Assembly (NCBI GenBank): GCA_030146905.1
Contig: JASLAV010001043.1
Span: 1-10,875 of the forward strand
Reading direction: 5' to 3'
From: Lentzea sp.
GTDB taxonomy: Bacteria; Actinomycetota; Actinomycetes; Mycobacteriales; Pseudonocardiaceae
Length of the DNA stretch: 10,875 bases
Position numbers and translations under genes: made by a program. Under the pieces are notes generated by a model, which saw only the letters and a list, made by a program, of their open reading frames with translations, did no database searches and was not told the DNA's origin. Of this stretch, positions 1 through 4,856 are shown in pieces. Each line of letters starts with the position of its first letter. The stretch's first letter is position 1.

Positions 1-13
1 GGGGTGGAGACGG

Positions 14-115
14 TCAGGCCGTTTCCGCTGTGGGCAACGGCGTTGCCGAGAAGACGCCGTCAGGGTCCACCGCCGCCTTGATGCGCTGCAGGCGGGGCAG
101 GTTGTCCCCGTGGGC
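14..115 (-). pseudogene. C-terminal fragment of BBE-type FAD-linked oxidase (left, inverted copy)
   Basis: This is the same 33-codon tail read on the minus strand, ending at TGA 16-14 and identical to the right-hand copy. Minus-strand sequence upstream of the arm (116-141) does not continue the protein sensibly in this frame, whereas the plus-strand frame does. The right copy is therefore more likely the original end of the gene and this one the duplicated or chimeric copy. It could also be the end of an intact gene if the window edge is an assembly joint. Confidence 0.5.
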
Positions 116-117
116 CT

Positions 118-243
118 GACGCGACCGACCAGATCCCGCACGCCCACGGGGACAACCTGCCCCGCCTGCAGCGCATCAAGGCGGCGGTGGACCCTGACGG
201 CGTCTTCTCGGCAACGCCGTTGCCCACAGCGGAAACGGCCTGA
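118..243 (+). pseudogene. C-terminal fragment of BBE-type FAD-linked oxidase (right copy)
   Basis: The frame ending at TGA 241-243 reads HGDNLPRLQRIKAAVDPDGV followed by FSATPLPTAETA. The pattern GDNLPRLxxIKxxxDPDGVF is the usual tail of berberine-bridge-enzyme-like (BBE domain) FAD-dependent oxidases, which are secreted or cytosolic covalent flavoproteins. The frame continues upstream through the loop (ATDQIPHA just before the motif) and then enters the opposite-facing left arm, where sense is lost. Only about 40 of the usual ~450-500 residues are present; the FAD-binding domain is absent here. It lies about 65 bases upstream of the chorismate mutase start. The family call rests on a short motif. 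Confidence 0.55.
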
Positions 244-293
244 CCGTCTCCACCCCGGTCCACATCGGACAGTCTGATCCACTCCACAGAGCA

Positions 294-301
294 GAGCGAG
301 G
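294..301 (+). promoter_or_regulatory. Ribosome binding site for the chorismate mutase TTG start
   Basis: GAGCGAGG ends 7 nt before TTG 309. This supports a TTG start that gives a proper signal-peptide n-region (MSTSSKVVRG). Confidence 0.45.
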
Positions 302-308
302 CAAGAAG

Positions 309-934
309 TTGAGCACGAGCAGCAAGGTGGTCCGCGGCATCGCGGTCACCGCACTGACGGTGGCCGGCACCGTGACGGTGACCGCTCCCCATGCCGTGGC
401 CGCTCCCACCCACCTGGCGTCCAGCGCTGCGGCCACCTCGTTCGGCAGGCTCGGCCCGCTGACCGACCTCGTCGTCGAGCGGCTCCAGGTGAGCGACGAC
501 GTGGCCGCGTCCAAGTTCGGCACCGGCGCACCGATCGACGACCCCGCACGCGAGCAGCAGGTGCTCGACCAGGTGCGCGCGCAGGCCGGCGCGCTCGGGC
601 TGGACCAGGACGCGGCGGCGGCGTTCTTCCGGGACCAGATCACCGTGAGCAAGGTGGTGCAGAGGGGCCTGTTCGACCGCTGGACGGCTCACCCGGACCA
701 AGCCCCATCACACGTCCGGACCTCCCGCAGATCCGTGCGCGGCTCGACCGGCTGACCGCGTCACTGCTCCGGCAGATCAGGTCCACTGTGGACCTGCGCA
801 CCGAACCGGTGCCGTGCACCGTCCAGCTCGCGCTGGCCACCGGGTCGGCAGTGGTCCTGGAGCAGCTCGACGCCCTGCACCGGCAGGCGCTCGGCACGGC
901 GGCGCGCTCCGTGTGCGCCGCGCCCGTGCGCTGA
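309..934 (+). pseudogene. Secreted AroQ-gamma chorismate mutase, frameshifted
   Basis: The product would convert chorismate to prephenate outside the cytoplasm. Residues 1-31 form a Sec signal peptide (hydrophobic stretch IAVTALTVAGTVTV, AVA cleavage site). The mature part resembles the exported mycobacterial enzyme (Rv1885c type): LTDLVVERLQVSDDVAASKF, PIDDPAREQQV, FRDQI and LFDRW. R58, K69 and R81 fit the expected active-site Arg, Lys and Arg; the usual Glu of the next helix appears as Gln118. The frame opened at 309 leaves homology near 703 and stops at 755. The homologous C-terminal half (RPDLPQIRARLDRLTASLLR through the Cys pair CTVQLALATG...SVC) lies in the -1 frame and stops at 932-934. 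Adding one base to the C run 703-706 restores a ~208-residue protein, close to the normal ~200. It may be a true pseudogene or a sequencing error. Confidence 0.85.
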
Positions 935-935
935 C

Positions 936-1075
936 GGACGGCGGAGGTCGGACGAGCGGGGCGTCGAGGAGGCTCCGCTCGCCGTCGATGCCGTGACTCA
1001 GCGCGGCCGCCACGTCCTCGTGAGACGTACCCCGGCGGATCGCGCCGGCCTCGTCCGGCAACCGGTGGTGCTCAG
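936..1075 (-). other. Intergenic stretch with coding-like remnant
   Basis: Between the chorismate mutase end and the TetR stop, one minus-strand frame keeps almost exclusively G/C at third positions and reads RLPDEAGAIRRGTSHEDVAA then ALSHGIDGERSLLDAPLVR. It has no start of its own; upstream it would overlap the TetR gene. I do not recognise a family. It may be the tail of a gene whose front has been lost, or chance in GC-rich DNA. A weak inverted repeat (GAGCGG 954-959 / CCGCTC 975-980) lies inside. Confidence 0.2.
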
Positions 1076-1692
1076 GGCTCGATCCCTGCGGCCCGCAGCC
1101 ACAGCACCCGGCAGGTCTCGGAGGCCTGGTCGAGCGCCTCCGGCGACATCGCGGAGGCGTGGTAGAACGTCCGCTCGACCATCCAGCACAACGCGCGGGC
1201 GAGAGCCGGAGCGCCATCGGGCCCGTCGTGGGACGCGACACCGGCGCGCACCAGGATCGTTGTGATGGCGTCGATGAAGATCTCCGCGGTCTCCGTCCAC
1301 AACGCGGCCAGCTCCGGGATGGCCGGTGACTGGTCGATCGCGACGCGCATGATCAGGCCGTGCTCGTGCCAGCGGTCGCGGGTGCGGCGCATGGCCGTCG
1401 CGATCGCCTCCCGCGGCGCGGCGGGGTCACCGGCGGCCGCGCGGGACTTCTCGCGCAGGTGCTCGACCGTCCTGCCGAAGAGGGCGACCAGCGCCTCCTG
1501 CTTCGAGCTGAAGTAGAAGTACGTCGAACCGCGTGAGATCCCGGCGCGTTCCGCGATGTCATTGGTCGTGAGCGCGTCGAACCCCTTGACGGCCAGCAGT
1601 TCCGCGAGACCGTCGAGGATCTTCCGCTCGCGCAGGTCCCCTTTGGACGGCGCGGCGGAGCGCCGTCGCCCCGCCCTGACCGGCTCGGACAT
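1072..1692 (-). CDS. TetR-family regulator, EthR-like
   Basis: This is a predicted one-component transcriptional repressor of 206 aa. The N-terminal DNA-binding domain (about residues 20-66) has the TetR helix-turn-helix: LTTNDIAERAGISRGSTYFYFSSKQEAL. The C-terminal domain resembles EthR: a LWTETAEIFIDAITTILVRA helix and an LARALCWMVERTFYHASA helix that in EthR lines the ligand tunnel. I chose ATG 1692 because GGAGGGGG lies ~7-10 nt upstream; the GTG at 1719 has no Shine-Dalgarno. It is the second gene of a minus-strand unit, 48 nt after the SDR stop. It probably controls that unit through the palindrome at 2627-2645. The ligand is unknown. EthR represses a Baeyer-Villiger monooxygenase; here the partner is an SDR. 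Confidence 0.88.
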   Translation of the reverse strand: MSEPVRAGRRRSAAPSKGDLRERKILDGLAELLAVKGFDALTTNDIAERAGISRGSTYFYFSSKQEALVALFGRTVEHLREKSRAAAGDPAAPREAIATAMRRTRDRWHEHGLIMRVAIDQSPAIPELAALWTETAEIFIDAITTILVRAGVASHDGPDGAPALARALCWMVERTFYHASAMSPEALDQASETCRVLWLRAAGIEP

Positions 1693-1740
1693 CGCCCGTC
1701 CCCCTCCGTTCCGCTCCACTGCGCTCAGGATGTCACGCGG

Positions 1741-2598
1741 TCAGCCGGCCGCGATCTGGTGGCCGTCGGGGAAGTCCGTCGAGCGCGACAGCGCCTCCCA
1801 GCGCGCGATGTCGGCGTCGACCGCGGCCCGTCCGTGCCCGACGAGCCTCAACGCGTCCGAACCGAGCACCAGGTGCACCGGCGGCTCCTCCGCCTCGATC
1901 ACCCGCAGCACGGCCTGCGCGGCCTTGGCCGGATCGCCCAGTTGGTTGCCACTGGCGGCCCGGCGTGCCGCGCGGATCGGTTCGAAGAGCTCGTCGTAGT
2001 CCGCGATCGAGCGCTCGCTGCGGACCATCGAGCCGCCGGCCCACGCCGTGCGGAACGAACCGGGCTCGATGATCGTCACCCGCACCCCGAAGCCCGCGAC
2101 CTCCTTGGACAGCGACTCGAGCATGCCTACCACGGCGTACTTGCTGCCGCAGTAGTACGACATCCCGGGAACCGACATCAGCCCGCCCATCGAGCTGACG
2201 GTGAGGACGTGCCCCGAGCGCCGCTTCCGCATGCCCGGCAGCACCGCGTGCACCGTCGCCGCCACGCCGAACACGTTGGCGTCGAACTGCGCGCGCAGCT
2301 CGGCCATCGAGGACTCCTCGAACACGCCCTCGTGCCCGTAGCCGGCGTTCGCGATCACCACGTCGATCGGGCCGACACCGCGCTCGACCTCGCCGACCAC
2401 GTCGAAGACCGCCTGGTCGTCGGTCACGTCGAGCTGCCGCCCGTGGGCACGTCCCGGCGCGAGCGCCTCGAACTCCTCCAGGTCGCCGGCCTTGCGCACG
2501 GTGCCGACGACGGTGTGACCGGCTGCCAGCGCACCCTGCGCGAAGGCGCGGCCGAGGCCGCTGCTGACACCGGTGATCAGGAACGTTCGGTTGACCAT
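1741..2598 (-). CDS. Short-chain dehydrogenase/reductase (classical SDR)
   Basis: A cytosolic NAD(P)-dependent oxidoreductase of 285 aa. Visible motifs are the nucleotide-binding TGVSSGLG (9-16), LDVTD (56-60), NAG (84-86), structural N108, catalytic S136, and Y149-xxx-K153 in YYCGSK. An arginine (R35) after the second beta strand suggests NADP(H) preference. The C-terminal ~90 residues (DELFEPIRAARRAASGNQLG, DPAKAAQAVLRVIEAEEPPV, HLVLGSDAL) are typical of the actinobacterial oxidoreductase/SDR group with N-terminus MVNRTFLITGVSSGLG. ATG 2598 has no Shine-Dalgarno, but a TAGATT -10 box lies 7 nt before it, so a leaderless mRNA is likely. It is the first gene of an operon with the TetR gene at 1072-1692. 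The substrate is unknown. Confidence 0.9.
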   Translation of the reverse strand: MVNRTFLITGVSSGLGRAFAQGALAAGHTVVGTVRKAGDLEEFEALAPGRAHGRQLDVTDDQAVFDVVGEVERGVGPIDVVIANAGYGHEGVFEESSMAELRAQFDANVFGVAATVHAVLPGMRKRRSGHVLTVSSMGGLMSVPGMSYYCGSKYAVVGMLESLSKEVAGFGVRVTIIEPGSFRTAWAGGSMVRSERSIADYDELFEPIRAARRAASGNQLGDPAKAAQAVLRVIEAEEPPVHLVLGSDALRLVGHGRAAVDADIARWEALSRSTDFPDGHQIAAG

Positions 2599-2605
2599 GA
2601 CGCCG

Positions 2606-2611
2606 AATCTA
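2606..2611 (-). promoter_or_regulatory. Putative -10 box of a leaderless SDR/TetR promoter
   Basis: On the minus strand TAGATT (TANNNT type) ends 7 nt before ATG 2598, placing transcription start at or next to the A of the ATG. No Shine-Dalgarno is present. A -35 at the usual distance (minus-strand TGTCGA, 2634-2629) is poor and lies inside the palindrome. Confidence 0.45.
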
Positions 2612-2626
2612 CATCATGCCGATAAA

Positions 2627-2645
2627 AATCGACACTGTGTCGATT
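2627..2645. promoter_or_regulatory. 19-bp palindromic operator, likely for the EthR-like TetR
   Basis: AATCGACACTGTGTCGATT is a perfect 9-1-9 palindrome in an AT-rich pocket upstream of the SDR-TetR operon. It covers the expected -35 position of the leaderless promoter. Its size and symmetry match TetR-family operators, so autorepression by the operon's own TetR is the simplest reading. A second, off-centre pair CGATAA (2620-2625) / TTATCG (2644-2649) nests around it. Confidence 0.7.
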
Positions 2646-2668
2646 ATCGCGGACCGGCTGGAGTTGAG

Positions 2669-3402
2669 TCAGACCTGACCGATCCCACCGTCGACGGGCA
2701 GATCGACGCCGCTGACGAAGCTCGCGTCCGCCGACGCGAGGAACAACGCGGCGGTGGCGATCTCGTGGTCGGCACCGAGACGGCCGACCGGCACCCGGGC
2801 GGCGACCTGGTCCTTGAAGCCCTGCGGGAGATCAGCGAACGCCGGGGTGTCGATCGCGGCGGGACTGAGGACGTTGACCCGGATCCCGCGGTCCTTCAGA
2901 TCGGTGGTCCAGGTCCTGGCGAACGACCGCAACGCCGCCTTGCTCCCGGCGTAGACCGTCGTCCCCGGAGCACCCTTCTCCGCGGCACCCGACCCGATCA
3001 GCACGATCGAGGCACCGCCGGACATCAACGGCAACAGCTTCTGCACGGTGAAGAACGTCCCTCGCACGTTCACCCCGAACACCGCGTCGAACGACTCCTC
3101 GGTCACGTCACCGATCGGTTCGTCCCACGTCCAGGCACCCGCGCTCGCGACGAGGACGTCGACCCTGCCCTGTCCGGCGGCGACGACGTCCGCAAGGCGG
3201 ACCACGTCGGCGACCTCGCCCACGTCGCCGACCACACCGGTGACGTCGTGGCCGATCGCGGCCACCGCCGCGTCCAGCCTGTCCTGGCGCCGGCCGGTGA
3301 TCACCACGTGTGCACCCTCCGCCGCGAACAACCTCGCGGTCGCCAGCGCCAGTCCGGACGTCGCGCCGGTGATGACCGCGACCTTCCCGTCGAGCTTCCC
3401 AT
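2669..3402 (-). pseudogene. SDR oxidoreductase, apparent one-base loss at codon 2
   Basis: A classical SDR of ~244 aa: nucleotide-binding TGATSGLA (12-19), VASAGA in place of NNAG, N112, S138 (LIGSG), Y151-xxx-K155 (YAGSK), and the C-terminal VSGVDLPVDGGIGQV. Upstream, the homologous frame runs back through GKLDGKVAVI to a stop at 3415-3413 without any ATG, GTG or TTG. An ATG at 3402-3400 with GAGGAG ahead is one base out of frame (ATG-GG-AAG-CTC). One extra G gives MGKLDGKVAVITGATSG, a normal SDR start. Starting at the internal TTG 3331 would remove the cofactor loop. The third Gly of TGxxxGxG is Ala. It is divergent from the TetR at 3517 and probably its target. The defect may be real or a sequencing error. 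Confidence 0.8.
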
Positions 3403-3422
3403 GTCCCTCTCCTCAACGTTCA

Positions 3423-3446
3423 GAAAATGAGAGTGGACTCATTTTC
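3423..3446. promoter_or_regulatory. Palindromic operator 1 (GAAAATGAG-N6-CTCATTTTC)
   Basis: Perfect 9-bp arms with a 6-nt spacer, 20 nt upstream of the SDR start, in the SDR/TetR divergent region. It shares the TGAG-N6-CTCA core with a second site next to the TetR promoter, so it is a probable binding site of the TetR encoded at 3517. Confidence 0.7.
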
Positions 3447-3466
3447 ATGGCCGATACTAGCGAAGA

Positions 3467-3480
3467 TGAGGTCACCCTCG
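3467..3480. promoter_or_regulatory. Degenerate operator copy (TGAG-N6-CTCG)
   Basis: TGAG GTCACC CTCG keeps the core and spacing of the flanking sites with one mismatch; outer bases do not match. It is 18 bp (TGAG to TGAG) from the next site. On its own it would be weak evidence. Confidence 0.35.
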
Positions 3481-3500
3481 AAGTTGAGCTAGGTCTCACC
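3481..3500. promoter_or_regulatory. Palindromic operator 2 overlapping the TetR -35 region
   Basis: AAGTTGAG-CTAGGT-CTCACCTT has 8-bp arms (3481-3488 and 3495-3502) with one mismatch and the same TGAG-N6-CTCA core as operator 1. It covers the TTGAGC -35-like hexamer (3484-3489). Binding here would block the promoter at 3505-3510, i.e. autorepression. Confidence 0.6.
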
Positions 3501-3504
3501 TTGC

Positions 3505-3510
3505 TACGGT
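3505..3510 (+). promoter_or_regulatory. Putative -10 box of a leaderless TetR promoter
   Basis: TACGGT (TANNNT) ends 6 nt before ATG 3517, and no Shine-Dalgarno precedes the ATG, so a leaderless transcript is likely. The TTGAGC hexamer at 3484-3489 gives a short 15-nt spacer. Confidence 0.45.
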
Positions 3511-3516
3511 GCTTCC

Positions 3517-4143
3517 ATGTCACCCGCCCGCCGCGACGCGCTCCGCAACCGCGAACTGCTGCTGGAGCACGCTCGGCGTGCGTTCGCCGAACGCGGGACG
3601 GACGCCGCCCTGGACGGCATCGCCAGGGAGGCCGGCCTGGTGGTCGGAACGCTGTACCGGCACTTCCCCACCCGGCTCGACCTGCTCTGCGCCGTTCTCG
3701 AGCCGAAACTGCACCGCGTGGTCGGCGAGGTGGAGGCGTCGCTGGACCCGGCCGACCCGTGGGAGGGCTTTCGCACCCTGTTGGACGTCCTGTGTTCCGC
3801 CCAGGAAGGCGACCGGGCGTTCGGCGACTTCCTGGCGCGGCGTTTCCCCGGCGACGAACGCACCGAGACCGTGCACGACGAGATTTGCGCGCTCGCTCAA
3901 CGAGTCCTGGAACGCGCGCAGGAAGCCGGTGTCGTACGCCCTGACGTGACCGGCGCCGACCTCTTCCTCGCGTTGTGGGCGAGTGATCGAATCGCCGAGG
4001 CCACACGGCAGGTCGCCCCGCGGATGTGGCGGCGTCACCTGCACCTGGTGCTCGACGGATTCCGGACGCCGAGCGGGCTCGACCTGGGAGAACCCGCCTG
4101 GGACGCGAAACAGCTCCACATGGCGATGACCGCATCCAAGTGA
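3517..4143 (+). CDS. TetR-family regulator, SbtR-like C-terminal domain
   Basis: A predicted repressor of 208 aa. The helix-turn-helix is at about residues 30-50 (ALDGIAREAGLVVGTLYRHF, then PTRLDLLCAV), the classic TetR GTLYRHFPxRxxLL signature. The C-terminal domain (DPWEGFRTLLDVLCSAQEGD, DLFLALWASDRIAEATRQ, WRRHLHLVLDGF) resembles the SbtR-like C-terminal family common in actinomycetes. ATG 3517 is the only sensible start, apparently leaderless. It is divergent from an SDR, with TGAG-N6-CTCA palindromes between, so it most likely represses itself and the SDR. The ligand is unknown. Confidence 0.9.
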   Translation: MSPARRDALRNRELLLEHARRAFAERGTDAALDGIAREAGLVVGTLYRHFPTRLDLLCAVLEPKLHRVVGEVEASLDPADPWEGFRTLLDVLCSAQEGDRAFGDFLARRFPGDERTETVHDEICALAQRVLERAQEAGVVRPDVTGADLFLALWASDRIAEATRQVAPRMWRRHLHLVLDGFRTPSGLDLGEPAWDAKQLHMAMTASK

Positions 4144-4156
4144 CCTGAGTCGCCAG

Positions 4157-4177
4157 CACTATCGTAGTGATCGCTAC
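4157..4177. promoter_or_regulatory. Overlapping small inverted repeats before the terpene synthase remnant
   Basis: CACTA-TCG-TAGTG (4157-4169) overlaps the near-palindrome GTAGTGATCGCTAC (4164-4177, six of seven pairs). They lie in the 54-nt gap between the TetR stop and the GTG at 4198. They could be an operator for the following gene or a weak terminator; neither is certain. Confidence 0.3.
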
Positions 4178-4197
4178 ATACACAGGGCTGCGGTGTC

Positions 4198-4557
4198 GTG
4201 GACCTCCACCGTTACAAGATCCGTCTTCCGTTCTGGTCGCGGAGACATCCGCACAGCGACGAGTTCCAGCGGAACACGCGGGAGTGGGCGCATCGCTTCG
4301 GACTGGTCCGCTCCCCGGCCACGCTGGAGAAGTTCGACGCACTCGGCTACGGCCGCCTCATGTCCTACGCGTCACCGGACGGGCGGGACGACCACGTGCA
4401 ACTGCTGGCCGACTGGAACACCCTCTTCGAGGCCGCGCTCGGCATGTTCCCGCCGACCGAGCCTCACCGGATCGAGCCGTGGCTCGTCGCGGCCACGGAT
4501 CTCCTCCGGTACCGGCTGCTCGCCGACGTGCACAGCCCGGTACACCCCGTACGGTGA
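4198..4557 (+). pseudogene. Terpene synthase remnant lacking the metal-binding motif
   Basis: The first ~75 residues match the start of bacterial class I terpene synthases: the (R/F)xxLPF opening, HPHSDEFQRNTREWAHRFGL, FDALGYGRLMSYASPD, then QLLADWNTLF, which in intact enzymes leads straight into the DDxxD Mg2+ site. Here the text jumps to EAALGMFPPTEPHRIEPWLV and the frame stops at residue 119; intact enzymes are ~310-350 aa. Neither DDxxD nor an NSE triad is present, so no cyclase activity is expected. GTG 4198 has only a weak AGGG 10 nt upstream. After the stop, another frame reads DDARLAGEYNRVIRQCTEQR to a TAA at 4631-4633, probably the original end shifted by an indel. An internal deletion plus frameshift is the best explanation. 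Confidence 0.65.
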
Positions 4558-4558
4558 G

Positions 4559-4633
4559 CAGTCCGATGACGCGAGGCTCGCGGGCGAGTACAACCGGGTG
4601 ATCCGGCAATGCACGGAGCAGCGGCGCCGATAA
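4559..4633 (+). other. Possible out-of-frame C-terminal remnant
   Basis: The frame shifted by one base relative to the terpene synthase remnant gives QSDDARLAGEYNRVIRQCTE then QRRR and TAA, with GC-rich third positions. Its TAA lies in the loop of the following hairpin, where an operon end would be expected. Whether it belongs to the terpene synthase is inference. Confidence 0.3.
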
Positions 4634-4643
4634 CGGCGCCGTT
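4620..4643 (+). terminator. Strong hairpin, probable terminator
   Basis: CGGCGCCG-ATAA-CGGCGCCG is a perfect 8-bp stem with a 4-nt loop, extended by one G-T and one A-T pair. No long T run follows, which is normal for actinobacterial terminators. It closes the TetR/terpene-synthase-remnant stretch. Confidence 0.65.
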
Positions 4644-4657
4644 CCCGCTGCCAATGC

Positions 4658-4765
4658 GTGTTCTCGACCCGGATTGCGCGAGAGTGAATGCTCTGTTGCC
4701 GAGAACGCACTTGTCGCCGTAATGGTGCGTGCCTAGTTTGAAAGGCACGGCGATCGTTATCGCCG
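4658..4765. promoter_or_regulatory. Structured leader upstream of the MOSC operon with overlapping hairpins
   Basis: Three inverted repeats sit in a row: GCGTGTTCTCG (4658-4668) / CGAGAACGCAC (4700-4710), 9 of 11 pairs with a 31-nt loop; CGTGCCT (4728-4734) / AGGCACG (4743-4749), perfect with an 8-nt loop; and CGGCGAT (4748-4754) / ATCGCCG (4759-4765), perfect with a 4-nt loop. The last two share bases 4748-4749 and cannot fully form together. This 4644-4852 stretch holds no recognisable gene and is less GC-rich than its surroundings. It could be a terminator/antiterminator leader or simply back-to-back terminators. It matches no riboswitch I know. Confidence 0.4.
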
Positions 4766-4808
4766 ACGGCGACAGAAAAGCGAGAAACCCTTGTCCGGCA
4801 AGACGTTC

Positions 4809-4856
4809 ATGAGCACACCCATGCCCTCAGCCGGTCTGGGGCCACCACTGTGGTGA
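4809..4856 (+). CDS. Possible 15-codon leader ORF overlapping the MOSC start
   Basis: ATG 4809 opens MSTPMPSAGLGPPLW and stops at TGA 4854-4856, which overlaps the MOSC start GTG 4853 as GTGA. Such overlaps usually couple translation. No convincing Shine-Dalgarno precedes the ATG, so it may be chance. Alternatively, a missing base would make it the N-terminus of the MOSC protein. Confidence 0.25.
   Translation: MSTPMPSAGLGPPLW

Larger units (their letters stand above)
1..256. repeat. Perfect 115-bp inverted repeat with 26-bp loop
   Basis: Positions 1-115 are the exact reverse complement of 142-256; I compared them base by base and found no mismatch. The loop is 116-141. The left arm starts at the window edge, so it may be longer outside. 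Both arms encode the same C-terminal piece of an FAD-linked oxidase and continue 13 bases past its stop codon, so the duplicated unit is not limited to coding sequence. Perfect identity means a recent inverted duplication, a foldback event, or an assembly or amplification chimera. It is far longer than a normal intrinsic terminator. Confidence 0.95.

Noticed and set aside
1..256. Inverted repeat as ends of an insertion sequence or as an integron attC site
   Set aside because: The arms meet across a 26-bp loop with no transposase between them, no target duplication is visible, and they encode a recognisable protein end, so neither fits.
60..701. Minus-strand frame of 213 codons opposite the chorismate mutase
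   Set aside because: It crosses the inverted-repeat loop and is antisense to a clear signal peptide and AroQ motifs.
700..755. Programmed frameshift in the chorismate mutase
   Set aside because: There is no convincing slippery heptamer with a downstream pseudoknot, and family members are single-frame.
1759..2625. Plus-strand frame of 288 codons opposite the first SDR
   Set aside because: The minus strand carries all SDR motifs; the plus translation is Arg/His/Ala-rich noise.
3413..4342. 309-codon minus-strand open frame
   Set aside because: Antisense of the TetR gene and its promoter; Arg/Pro/Gly-rich and it reads through the operator region.
4728..4765. Known molybdenum-cofactor riboswitch
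   Set aside because: The stems are short, and I see neither the long conserved multi-helix core nor its conserved sequence blocks.
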